64,000 bases of DNA from CAYMAZ01 sp964388575. Its GTDB lineage: Bacteria; Bacteroidota; Bacteroidia; Bacteroidales; DTU049. The translations under genes and the position numbers were made by a program. Within the stretch, counting starts at the first letter, position 1; every line of letters starts with the position of its first letter. The notes beneath the pieces were generated by a model. That model was not told where the DNA came from. It saw only the letters and a program-made list of their open reading frames with translations, and ran no database searches. Positions 44,523 to 53,700 of the stretch are shown one piece after another. The stretch is taken from assembly GCA_964388575.1 (NCBI GenBank), contig CAYMAZ010000005.1, forward strand, positions 1-64,000, written 5' to 3'.

Positions 44523-44544
44523 CTATACTTATATCTTTTCTATC

Positions 44545-44814
44545 TTATTTTCTGAGTTTCAATTCGGCAATAATTGCACGATATCTCTGAATATCCGTGT
44601 TTTTCAGATAATTCAGCTGTTTTCTTCTTTTGCTTACCAACTGAACCAAAGATCTTTCAGTAAATTTATCTTTTTTATTCTTCTTCATGTGTTCAGTAAG
44701 ATGCTTTATTCTGTGTGTAAATAAAGCAATCTGTCCTTCAGGTGAACCGGTGTCAAATTCGGATTTACCATGTTTTTTGAAAACTTCTTTCTTGATTTCT
44801 GATGTTAAATACAT
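44545..44814 (-). CDS. rpsO: 30S ribosomal protein S15
   Basis: 89 residues, four helices, binds the central domain of 16S rRNA. GSPEGQIALFTHRIKHLTEH, then LVQLVSKRRKQLNYLKNTD and YRAIIAELKLRK are complete. Monocistronic by the surrounding promoter and terminator. S15 controls its own mRNA in several phyla, but no matching structure is recognised in the 38-base leader. Confidence 0.97.
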   Translation of the reverse strand: MYLTSEIKKEVFKKHGKSEFDTGSPEGQIALFTHRIKHLTEHMKKNKKDKFTERSLVQLVSKRRKQLNYLKNTDIQRYRAIIAELKLRK

Positions 44815-44852
44815 ATCGTTTAAGTCTAATTTTACTTTTTAAAATTGGAGTG

Positions 44853-44860
44853 CAAAAATA
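44853..44860 (-). promoter_or_regulatory. Promoter -7 box (TATTTTTG) of rpsO
   Basis: A perfect TAnnTTTG followed by CA on the minus strand, 38 bases before the ATG. No TTTG at the usual -33 distance; only a TTG at 44882-44884, 21 bases upstream. Confidence 0.45.
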
Positions 44861-44899
44861 CGAATTTTATTAATACAAAAACAATTCATTTTTATTTTT

Positions 44900-46840
44900 T
44901 TATTTTTTCTGTTTTTGTTGCATTTTCTGCATGTCTTCAAGACGTTTCTGAAAACCTGATTTTTTGACTGGTTTTTTCTTGTTTGCAGCAATTTTTGCAT
45001 GAATTTTTTCTTCGCTAACGAATTTGTTGAACAATGCCATTTGCCCAAAAGTAATAATATTGGCAAGGAAATAATAGTAACTTAACGCTGAGGCGTAGCT
45101 GTTAAAAAATCCCAGAAACATAATGGGCATAAGATACATCATGGTTTTCATCCCAGGCATTTGATTTGAACCAGCCATCATTTTTGAGTTGATACGCGTA
45201 TAAATGATTGTGGAAACAGTCATGAGAAGTGTAAATAAACTCACATGTGATCCGTAAAACGGGATGTTGAAACCAAGTTCAAGAATTGAATCATAGGCTG
45301 ATAAATCCTCTGCCCAAAGGAAGGCTTCCTGACGCAATTCAATTGATGCGGGAAAAAACCTAAACATTGCGATAAGAATCGGAAACTGGAGCAGCATAGG
45401 TAAACACCCTGCCATGGGATTTACACCGGCCTTTTTGTAAAGTTCCATGGTTGCCTGCTGCTTTTTCATTGCATCTTCCTTTTTCGGAAACTTCTTGCTA
45501 ATCTCCTCAATTTCCGGTTTCAACACCTTCATTCTTGCTGATGAAAGATAGGATTTCTGTGCAATGGGAAAGAGGATAATCTTCAAAAGTATAGTAAGTA
45601 TGAGAATAATTATCCCATAATTCATGTTAAACCCTTCCAGAAAATTAAATACAGGAATCACTGCATACCTGTTAAACCATTGCATCAGGAAGAAACTCCA
45701 ACCCAACGGAATCTGTCTTTCAAGTCCAAGTCCCAGATCACGGAGCGTTTTGTATTTGTTCGGACCCATGTATATGTCAGCAGGAAAAGTATACTGATCA
45801 GTGTTTTCAATTGGGATCGAAATGGATGACTTCAAAGTTCTCAGATATTCCGGATCATCTTGCTCCTGAGCAATTGCCGTAATTTCGGCGGCCTGAAAGC
45901 CATTTTCTGCAATCAGTGCAAAATTGAAAAATTGTTGTTTGAAACTCACCCACTTGAATTTTGTTTTAAGAGACTCGCTATCATCTTTCCTTTCAGACAA
46001 ATAGTCCACATCACCATCCATGAAACTATAATAGATTGTTGTGACAGCTTTTTCATTGCTGAGGCTTTTTTCCTGTTGCTTCAAATCAGCACTCAGTTCA
46101 AGATTTACATATGAAATTGTCTGAGGCAAATATTTGGACATATTGTTAAAGTGAATATCAAAGCCCACAACATAGCTATTGTTAGCAAGTGAATATCTGT
46201 ATTCAATATACTCATCTGACTCCTGATCCTGTCCGGGCATAACCGGATACAACCTCATGGTAAAGAGAAGCGTATCCTGAGAATTCTGTTCAAGGATAAA
46301 AGTATTGTTTTCATTTGAAGTTGAAGGTACAAACAGTAAATTGTCAGTAAATACCGGTTTATTGTCATAAAAGAAATTCATGCCGAAATGGTCGATGTTA
46401 TCTTCAAACAACATCAGTGGCGTTTTGTCATATTTCAAATATTCTTTCAACTGAACGGATTGGATCTTTCCTCCAATGTCACTGATCCCGATTTTGAGCA
46501 AATCATTTTCAATATAGTATACCTCAGGTTCTTTTTCAGTCAACTGAGCAAACGGCACCTGAATAATCTGAACAGAATCATTATCCTCTGATTGTGTGAC
46601 CGGAACAACCTCCTGAACTGCGGTATTCTGATCAATTGCTTGTTGAGTCTCTACTGCCGGCAGAATGGTATTGTCTTCCGGAAGGATTTCATTCTGTTGT
46701 TGTGCAAGTGTTTTCAGAGAATCCTGTTCACGAAGCATTTTCTCACGTTCCTCCTTTGAGGGAGAATTGAAAATACTGAACCCGATTAATATTCCGAAAA
46801 TTAACAGAAGTCCGATCAGTGTGTTTTTATCTTTAAACAT
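44900..46840 (-). CDS. yidC: Membrane protein insertase YidC
   Basis: A 646-residue inner-membrane insertase that works alone or with SecYEG. Membrane segment 1 is at the N terminus (LIGLLLIFGILIGFSIF). A large periplasmic beta domain occupies about 80-370. The conserved insertase domain with five segments has FNMNYGIIILILTILLKIIL, VNPMAGCLPMLLQFPILIAM and ALSYYYFLANIITFGQ. The C terminus is basic (KKKPVKKSGFQKRLEDMQKM), as in Bacteroidetes YidC proteins that bind ribosomes. It follows pyrG. Confidence 0.96.
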   Translation of the reverse strand: MFKDKNTLIGLLLIFGILIGFSIFNSPSKEEREKMLREQDSLKTLAQQQNEILPEDNTILPAVETQQAIDQNTAVQEVVPVTQSEDNDSVQIIQVPFAQLTEKEPEVYYIENDLLKIGISDIGGKIQSVQLKEYLKYDKTPLMLFEDNIDHFGMNFFYDNKPVFTDNLLFVPSTSNENNTFILEQNSQDTLLFTMRLYPVMPGQDQESDEYIEYRYSLANNSYVVGFDIHFNNMSKYLPQTISYVNLELSADLKQQEKSLSNEKAVTTIYYSFMDGDVDYLSERKDDSESLKTKFKWVSFKQQFFNFALIAENGFQAAEITAIAQEQDDPEYLRTLKSSISIPIENTDQYTFPADIYMGPNKYKTLRDLGLGLERQIPLGWSFFLMQWFNRYAVIPVFNFLEGFNMNYGIIILILTILLKIILFPIAQKSYLSSARMKVLKPEIEEISKKFPKKEDAMKKQQATMELYKKAGVNPMAGCLPMLLQFPILIAMFRFFPASIELRQEAFLWAEDLSAYDSILELGFNIPFYGSHVSLFTLLMTVSTIIYTRINSKMMAGSNQMPGMKTMMYLMPIMFLGFFNSYASALSYYYFLANIITFGQMALFNKFVSEEKIHAKIAANKKKPVKKSGFQKRLEDMQKMQQKQKK

Positions 46841-46872
46841 TATAAATAGGGTTTAAAAAAATATTGAAGCGG

Positions 46873-46880
46873 CAAAGATA
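46873..46880 (-). promoter_or_regulatory. Promoter -7 box (TATCTTTG) of yidC
   Basis: A perfect TAnnTTTG followed by CC on the minus strand, 32 bases before the ATG at 46840. No -33 TTTG at the usual spacing. Confidence 0.5.
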
Positions 46881-46948
46881 TAAAAAAGTTGTAAGAAAAA
46901 GTTTGATGCCTGATGTTTTTATAAAAGTGACGGTTTACTCACAATGTT

Positions 46949-46989
46949 TAAAAAAAATCAAACAAAATCATTTCATAAATAATTTTGTT
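46949..46989 (-). terminator. AT-rich hairpin with T-run after pyrG
   Basis: On the minus strand AACAAAAT (plus 46982-46989, overlapping the pyrG stop) pairs with ATTTTGTT (plus 46961-46968), followed by GATTTTTTTT. All pairs but two are A-T, so this is a weak terminator candidate. Confidence 0.4.
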
Positions 46990-48601
46990 AAGACTTCTCC
47001 TTCTGCTGGATGGCAGCCTTAATAAAACTGACAAACAGGGGATGCGGTTTATCAACAGTACTTCTGTACTCGGGATGAAATTGTACTCCAAAAAACCAGG
47101 GATGATCAGCAATTTCAACCATTTCAACAAGATCTTCAGTAGGATTGATTCCAACGGGAATCATCCCGTTATTTTTAAATTCATTCAAATATTTATTGTT
47201 GAATTCATATCTGTGCCGATGTCTTTCTGTAATAAAATCAGTCTTGTATATTTTTTCAGCTTTGCTCCCCTTAAGTATTTTACAAGGATAGGCTCCCAGC
47301 CTCATTGTTCCGCCTTTCCCTGAAATTTTCTTTTGAGATTCCATAATATCAATGACCGGAAATGAAGTCCTGCGGTCAAATTCACGGGAATGTGCATTTG
47401 TCATTCCAAGCACATTTCTGGCAAATTCAATCACTGCGACCTGCATTCCCAGGCAAATTCCAAAAAACGGTATTTTATTTTCCCGTGCGTATTTTACAGC
47501 AAGTATTTTTCCTTCAATGCCTCTTTCACCAAAACCAGGAGCAACAAGTATTCCGTGATATCCACTGAGCAAATCACAATAGTTATCTTCTTGTATACGT
47601 TCTGAGTGAATTTTCTCACAACAAACCTTAACCTGATGATACGTGCCTGCATGTATAAATGACTCTGAAATGGATATATACGCATCCTTAAGTTCAACAT
47701 ACTTTCCAACAAGGGCAATTTTAACTTCCTGCAATGGGTTTTTAAGTTTAAACAAAAAATCTTCCCATTTTTTAAGATCAGGCTGTTTTTTTGAAACGGT
47801 ATTCGTTTTACGTAAAACAACTTCGTCTAGTTTTTCATTCCTGAGCAAAACAGGTACATCATAAATTGTGTCTGCATCAATACACTCAACAACAGCATCA
47901 ATTGAAACATTGCAAAATAACGCGATTTTACTTTTCAGATGTTCATTCAGTGACATGTGTGTACGACAAACAATAACATCAGGTTGCACTCCCTGCTCAA
48001 GGAGGGTTTTAACAGAATGCTGAGTGGGTTTTGTTTTGAGTTCTCCGGCAGTGGGGATATAGGGAACAAGTGTGAGATGGATACTCAAACATTTATTACC
48101 CAATTCCCATCTCATTTGACGAACAGCCTCAACATAAGGGAGAGACTCAATATCACCAACTGTTCCACCAATCTCTGTGATCACAAAATCATAATTCCCA
48201 TGTGAAGCAAGAAGTTTTACCCTATATTTAATTTCATCTGTTATGTGCGGTATCACCTGAACTGTTTCTCCAAGAAAGTCACCTTTTCTTTCTTTTTCAA
48301 TTACTGACTGATAAATTCGTCCTGTGGTTACATTATTCGCCTGCGCAGTAGGGATGTTCAGATATCGCTCATAATGCCCGAGATCCAGGTCAGTTTCTGC
48401 ACCATCATCCGTTACATAACATTCCCCGTGTTCGTAAGGATTCAACGTTCCGGGATCGACATTAATGTAGGGATCCAGTTTTTGTATCGCAACGTTAAAA
48501 CCTCTTGCCTGTAAGAGTTTTGCCAGCGAAGCTGAAACAATCCCCTTTCCCAGTGATGAAACGACTCCTCCAGTTACGAAAATGTATTTTGTATCATGCA
48601 T
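46988..48601 (-). CDS. pyrG: CTP synthase
   Basis: A 537-residue enzyme that aminates UTP to CTP with glutamine. The synthetase domain has the P-loop-like FVTGGVVSSLGKGIVSASLA and the TDLDLGHYERYL block. The class I glutaminase has the nucleophile Cys in FFGICLGMQVAV and the His-Glu pair in GVQFHPEY. The ATG at 48601 (MHDTKYIFVTGG) is chosen over upstream in-frame ATGs, since a promoter lies between them. Length matches the family. Order pyrG-yidC is common in Bacteroidetes. Confidence 0.96.
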   Translation of the reverse strand: MHDTKYIFVTGGVVSSLGKGIVSASLAKLLQARGFNVAIQKLDPYINVDPGTLNPYEHGECYVTDDGAETDLDLGHYERYLNIPTAQANNVTTGRIYQSVIEKERKGDFLGETVQVIPHITDEIKYRVKLLASHGNYDFVITEIGGTVGDIESLPYVEAVRQMRWELGNKCLSIHLTLVPYIPTAGELKTKPTQHSVKTLLEQGVQPDVIVCRTHMSLNEHLKSKIALFCNVSIDAVVECIDADTIYDVPVLLRNEKLDEVVLRKTNTVSKKQPDLKKWEDFLFKLKNPLQEVKIALVGKYVELKDAYISISESFIHAGTYHQVKVCCEKIHSERIQEDNYCDLLSGYHGILVAPGFGERGIEGKILAVKYARENKIPFFGICLGMQVAVIEFARNVLGMTNAHSREFDRRTSFPVIDIMESQKKISGKGGTMRLGAYPCKILKGSKAEKIYKTDFITERHRHRYEFNNKYLNEFKNNGMIPVGINPTEDLVEMVEIADHPWFFGVQFHPEYRSTVDKPHPLFVSFIKAAIQQKEKS

Positions 48602-48633
48602 AATCATTTGATATTTTGAATTCCTGAAGGCAG

Positions 48634-48661
48634 CAAAATTAAAAGATTTATTACAATCAAA
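48634..48661 (-). promoter_or_regulatory. Promoter of pyrG (TTTG, 16 bases, TAATTTTG)
   Basis: On the minus strand TAATTTTG (48634-48641) followed by CTG, 32 bases before the ATG at 48601. A TTTG at 48658-48661 lies 16 bases upstream, shorter than usual. Confidence 0.5.
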
Positions 48662-49075
48662 GCAGATTTTAATCAATTTTTTAAGCTTTGTAAAGCAAAA
48701 TAATGAAATCAATAACATATTGCACACTAAAATAAATGTTTACTCTGATGAGAAAAAAATTTCAAATGATTCATTCAATTAATCAAGATCCATTATCTTA
48801 ATCTTGTTTACAACACAAAATGATCAGATTATAATTCGTTTTTGAAACAAATTTATTTTGCTTTTCATTTTCAGGTTCAAACAGGGATTAGCAGTTTACC
48901 ATAACGAACAAGTCTGAATAAATTGCCTCGAGATAGCTATGAAAGTTGAATTGCTCATTCAAGAATCGGAGCATTTTCTCAAGTGTGAAGATTGTCTTAG
49001 GGAATATATTTTATTGTTAATAAATTTATTTTGTTTTTTAGTTTGATTATTGTTTTTATTTTAATTTTTTTTTTT

Positions 49076-49083
49076 TACTTTTG
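49076..49083 (+). promoter_or_regulatory. Promoter -7 box (TACTTTTG) of the first T9SS cargo gene
   Basis: A perfect TAnnTTTG, 24 bases before the ATG at 49108. It fixes the start, because in-frame TTG (49081) and ATG (49084) codons overlap or touch the box. Confidence 0.5.
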
Positions 49084-49107
49084 ATGTTCAATTTAAACTT
49101 TTACACC

Positions 49108-50685
49108 ATGAAAAAAATTACAATTTTATTTTCCTTAATTTTAATTTGTGTTCTTGGGTTATTCAATTCAAAATCACAAACTACCATTATCAGCCAGGGC
49201 TTTGATGATATCACTTTGTTGGCGGGACTTGGATGGGTTGAAACAAATCTGAGTTCGCCCATTGGGACTTTGAGCTATTTCCAGGGAAACGATGCAGTGT
49301 TTCCGGCTTATAGTGGTGCCCCCACTTCATATCTGGCTGTGAATTACAACAGTGTTGCCGGAGCAAGCACGATCAGCAACTGGATGATTACACCACAGCT
49401 TACACTACAAAACGGTGATTCCCTCATTTTCTGGACAAGGACAGCTGCCGGATCTACCTGGCCAGACAGACTTGAACTTCGCCTTAACATTACAGGCAGC
49501 TCCAATGCAGGAACCACTGCCAATGATGTAGGAGATTTTTCCACATTACTGCTATCCGTAAACCCAAATCTCGTGGTAGGAGGTTATCCTGAAGTATGGA
49601 CACAATACACAATTATAATCACGGGACTGACAGGTCCAACAACATGCAGAATTGCATTCCGTTACTTTGTAACAAACGGAGGTCCCAGCGGAACAAACAG
49701 TAATTACATTGGAATTGATGAATTTTCAGTTGTCAGACCTGGTACCGGTTCTTGCGTTTCATGCCCTTCAGGAGCAATGATTGAAACAGAAGTCTGCGGC
49801 AATAACACCAATGACGGATTTGATATGTCGGGTGGCTTATTTGATACCCTTTTCCAGGACACACCGATATGTGGGACCATTTTTGCAAATTCTGTTTCTG
49901 ACCGAGATTATGACTGGTATTCCTTTACTGTTAATTTTCCTGAAAAGTACAAATTCACACTTTTTGCAGATAATGACATGCATTTCCAGCTCATTAACAT
50001 TTCAACAACCCCCCTTCCATTAGTAGTTTCTACTGCAACAGCATGTGATACAACCATTATTGAACAATGCCTTTTGACCGGAACCTATGCGATCAGGCTG
50101 GTTGCTGTTTCAACATCAGGAATTAGTTGTACGGACAATAATGCATATGTGCTTCACTCGACAACAGTTCCTTCACCTCAATTTCTTACTGCCGGATCCA
50201 ATAGTCCTGTTTGCATAGGAGACACCATATATCTTTGGGCTTCAGGCGGAATGGGATATCTTTGGGACGGACCAGACAACTTCACATCTTCCCTGTCAAA
50301 TCCATACATTGCCGACGCAGGACTTATCAATTCCGGAACTTACTCCGTTGGTGCTGTTGATTCAAATTATTGTGTCAATATGATGACATTTAATGTTGAT
50401 GTTATGGATTGTACATTTATTCCGGAAAATTCAATTCATTCATTTTCAATATATCCAAATCCAGCTCAAAAATCTGTTACCATCAAAACACATTCACTCA
50501 AACCGGATCATTATAAATTCACAATTATGAACTCCATCGGGCAGACAGTTCAAAGCATACTGTTACCACTGAGGCCTGAAACTGAACATCAGCTCTCACT
50601 CAATCTCCCTGCAGGTTATTATATCATAAAAATTACTGACAGTCATTCGAACAAAGTGGGTTTTCAATCACTGATTATTCAGTAG
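49108..50685 (+). CDS. Secreted choice-of-anchor J protein with T9SS type A sorting domain
   Basis: A 525-residue exported protein. A signal peptide (about residues 1-24) is followed by a choice-of-anchor J (cleaved adhesin-like) beta-sandwich at about 26-215, with SNWMITPQLTLQNGDSLIFW and YIGIDEFSV. A PPC-like domain lies at about 230-350 (DYDWYSFTVNFPEKYKFTL), an Ig/PKD-like segment at about 355-430, and a T9SS type A sorting domain at about 445-525 (SIYPNPAQKSV; LPAGYYIIKI). The sorting domain is removed and the protein anchored or released at the cell surface. It has no recognised enzymatic residues; adhesion or glycan binding is a guess. A strong terminator follows. Confidence 0.85.
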   Translation: MKKITILFSLILICVLGLFNSKSQTTIISQGFDDITLLAGLGWVETNLSSPIGTLSYFQGNDAVFPAYSGAPTSYLAVNYNSVAGASTISNWMITPQLTLQNGDSLIFWTRTAAGSTWPDRLELRLNITGSSNAGTTANDVGDFSTLLLSVNPNLVVGGYPEVWTQYTIIITGLTGPTTCRIAFRYFVTNGGPSGTNSNYIGIDEFSVVRPGTGSCVSCPSGAMIETEVCGNNTNDGFDMSGGLFDTLFQDTPICGTIFANSVSDRDYDWYSFTVNFPEKYKFTLFADNDMHFQLINISTTPLPLVVSTATACDTTIIEQCLLTGTYAIRLVAVSTSGISCTDNNAYVLHSTTVPSPQFLTAGSNSPVCIGDTIYLWASGGMGYLWDGPDNFTSSLSNPYIADAGLINSGTYSVGAVDSNYCVNMMTFNVDVMDCTFIPENSIHSFSIYPNPAQKSVTIKTHSLKPDHYKFTIMNSIGQTVQSILLPLRPETEHQLSLNLPAGYYIIKITDSHSNKVGFQSLIIQ

Positions 50686-50704
50686 AAGATTCATATAATG
50701 AATT

Positions 50705-50736
50705 AAAAAGACGGGGATTCCCGTCTTTTTTTTTAA
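50705..50736 (+). terminator. Intrinsic terminator after the first T9SS cargo gene
   Basis: AAAAAGACGGG and CCCGTCTTTTT (50705-50715 and 50720-50730) form a perfect 11-bp stem with a 4-base loop, followed by further Ts. It lies 20 bases after the stop at 50685. Confidence 0.85.
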
Positions 50737-50789
50737 TTTTTAATTATGACACTGTTTTTTATATAATTTTACAGGCAAAATCTATTCAC

Positions 50790-53700
50790 ATGCGTAACCT
50801 TATTATTTTTTTATTGTTTGTATCTCATATAACATTATTTTCTCAAAATTTTGATAATCAAACACTTGTTTCAACAAACAAAAATTATGGAGAAACAAGC
50901 TTCAAATCTGAATACCAGATAAGCAGCATACTACATTTAAACACAATTTCTGTGAACAATACCACGATGCACATTCCTCAAATTCAAGGAAGTGGGTATT
51001 TGCAGCAAAAAGGGAAACCTGCACTGCCAAGTTTTTCAGAAATTTTTGCTTTAGAAAGTGACAGTGTAACATTTACTTTTCAAGCCATTGAAAGTGATAC
51101 AATAGATCAAATTGTCATTTTTCCGTGGATTGGACATGCAGTTGATCTACAGGGAATACCATCTCCAGAATTTATAATTGATTCTGTATTTTACAATTCC
51201 GATGTAACGTATCCGAATCAAAATATTCAGATTTCTGACCGTCAGACAATGAACGGGCATAGACTGGCAGTTGTGACTATTTGTCCATTTGAATACAATC
51301 CGCTTAAACAAATTCTGATCATCCACAAACGTTTCAGTATTGAGATGAAACAATATGAAAAGATTCATCTGACTTCACAGCAGAATCAACGTTCTGTGAC
51401 ATCTCAGATTCTGAAAAACATCATTTGTAATAAGGAGTATTTTGATAATCCGGAATCTAAGAACAATCATATTGAAAATGCACAAAATTATCTTATTATA
51501 ACCCATCCTGATTACATTGATGCTGCACGCAACATTGCCAAATGGAGAGAACAAACCGGATACAAAACAGAAATTCTCAGCTCTTATGCGTGGGGTTCAA
51601 CATCTATTCGCCAGGCAATTTTTAATCGCTATTACAGTGAAAATCAGATTTCATATGTATTACTTCTTGGTGATCACAATAAAGTTCCTGGTAGTTCACT
51701 GATTTCTCACCTCGGAGTTTTTCCAACCGACAGACCATATGCATATATGGATGGACCGAATGATTATTTTCCTGATATTGCAATAGGACGTATTTCGGTC
51801 AATTCAGCTCAAGATGCGATGAATGTTACGGAAAAGATTATTGGTTATGAAAAAGAACCAGTAACGCAACAGGATTTTTACAACAATGCCCTTTCCGTTG
51901 CGTACTTTCAGGATGACAACAATAACAATTATGCAGACCGACGGTTTGCACAAACAGCAGAAGAAATTCTTCAGTATTTGAATACGCTTAACGGGAAAAA
52001 TGTTAATCGTATTTATTATACCAATTCAAGTACAACACCATTATACTGGAATAACACTTATTACAGTGCTGGCGAACCTGTCCCGACACATTTGCTCAAG
52101 CCCGGATTTCCCTGGAACGGTAACTATAATAATATTATTTCGGGGATTAACAGCGGCGCTTTTCTGGTTTATCACAGAGATCACGGTTCTGACCAGGGAT
52201 GGGGCGATCCCGCTTTTAATATTACAAATGTACATTCACTCAATAACGGGAACAAACTCCCGGTTGTTGCCAGTGTTAATTGTCAGACCGGCAAATTTCT
52301 GACAACTGAATGTTTTGCTGAAGCATTTCTCCGACACTCATCCGGAGGTGCTGTAGGAGTTTTTGCTCACGCAGAAGTCAGCTACAGCGGCTACAATGAT
52401 GCCCTTTCCATGGGTCTTATTGATGCAATCTTTGCACAACCCGGGCTGATCCCAAATTTTACAGGAAGCGGACATTTTGGAAGCACCTTAACTCAACATG
52501 ATCCGATTCTCACATTGGGAGATGTTGCAAATCAGGCATTGCTCCGCATGACACAAACATGGGGAGACGGATGGGGTTATGAACAATATCAGTCCAATAT
52601 TTTTCATTATTTTGGAGATCCTGCTACAAGAATTTTCACACAAACCCCTGTGGTTATAACTTCAGTTCATCAGAGTTCGGTTCAATGCACGGATACATCA
52701 TTTTCTCTTCATTCATGCAATATTCCGGATGCGCTGGCAACACTTACTTCTGACAATAAACTGATCGGACTGACAACACTACAGAATGGATCTGGGACCA
52801 TTAGCTTTAAACCGACAGCCTCAAACAACATCATTCTGACCATTACTGCGCCGAACACAAAACCCTACATACAAACCATCACTGCAGCAGGCAATTGCGT
52901 TATTGCAGATTTTGAAACAACTGAGCCCACGCAACCATGTACAGGGAGTCCTGTTATATTTCAAAATCTCAGTACGGGATATTATACTGATTTGCTCTGG
53001 AATTTCGGGCTGGATGCAACTCCGCAGATTATGAACGGAAACGGTCCTCATGCTGTACATTTCAGTCAATCGGGTCTGAAAAACATAACACTTATTGCTG
53101 TTTCTCCATTAGGAAATGACACGACAACACAACAATTGAATATTTTGCCTTCATGTAGTTTTGTGATGCCTCCATTTGGTTATTATGATGTCCAATCTTG
53201 TTCCGGGATTCTAAAAGACAACGGTTCCGATCTGCCCTACCTTTCTGATAGTGAAAGTCAGGTTCTCATTCATTCATCAGGTGCAAATCAGATCGAATTG
53301 ACTTTCAGTCTTTTTGATATTCAGACTTCAACCGGATGCAACAGTAATTTCATTCAGATTTTTTCTGGTGAACCTTTGTCAGGTACTCTCATCGGAACCT
53401 ATTGCAACAGTAATCCCCCTCCTGTTCCACTTATTATCATGAACGACAGTGTGGGATTATACTTTGTTTCCGCTCAGAATCCCGGATTCCTGGGCTTTGA
53501 AATGGTATGGCAATGTGTAACGCCAGGCATTGCTCCATCAGCGGATTTTGGTTTTGAATTTGCAGATCATTGCGGTCATATTATCCAATTTCTTGATAAC
53601 AGCTTGTATCAGCCAAACGGATGGAACTGGGATTTTGGTGATGGAAATACAAGCAACCTGCAGCATCCTCAACATGAATATTTGTTAAATGGAACCTATG

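Larger units (their letters stand above)
48602..49107. other. 506-base intergenic region between divergent pyrG and T9SS cargo gene
   Basis: AT-rich, with the pyrG promoter at its left end and the cargo-gene promoter at its right end. I found no ORF of credible composition, no tRNA and no strong hairpin in the middle (about 48720-49040). Nothing else recognised. Confidence 0.6.

Noticed and set aside
49081..49107. Upstream start for the first T9SS cargo gene
   Set aside because: The -7 box at 49076-49083 overlaps or touches the TTG and ATG there, and the signal peptide is normal from 49108.
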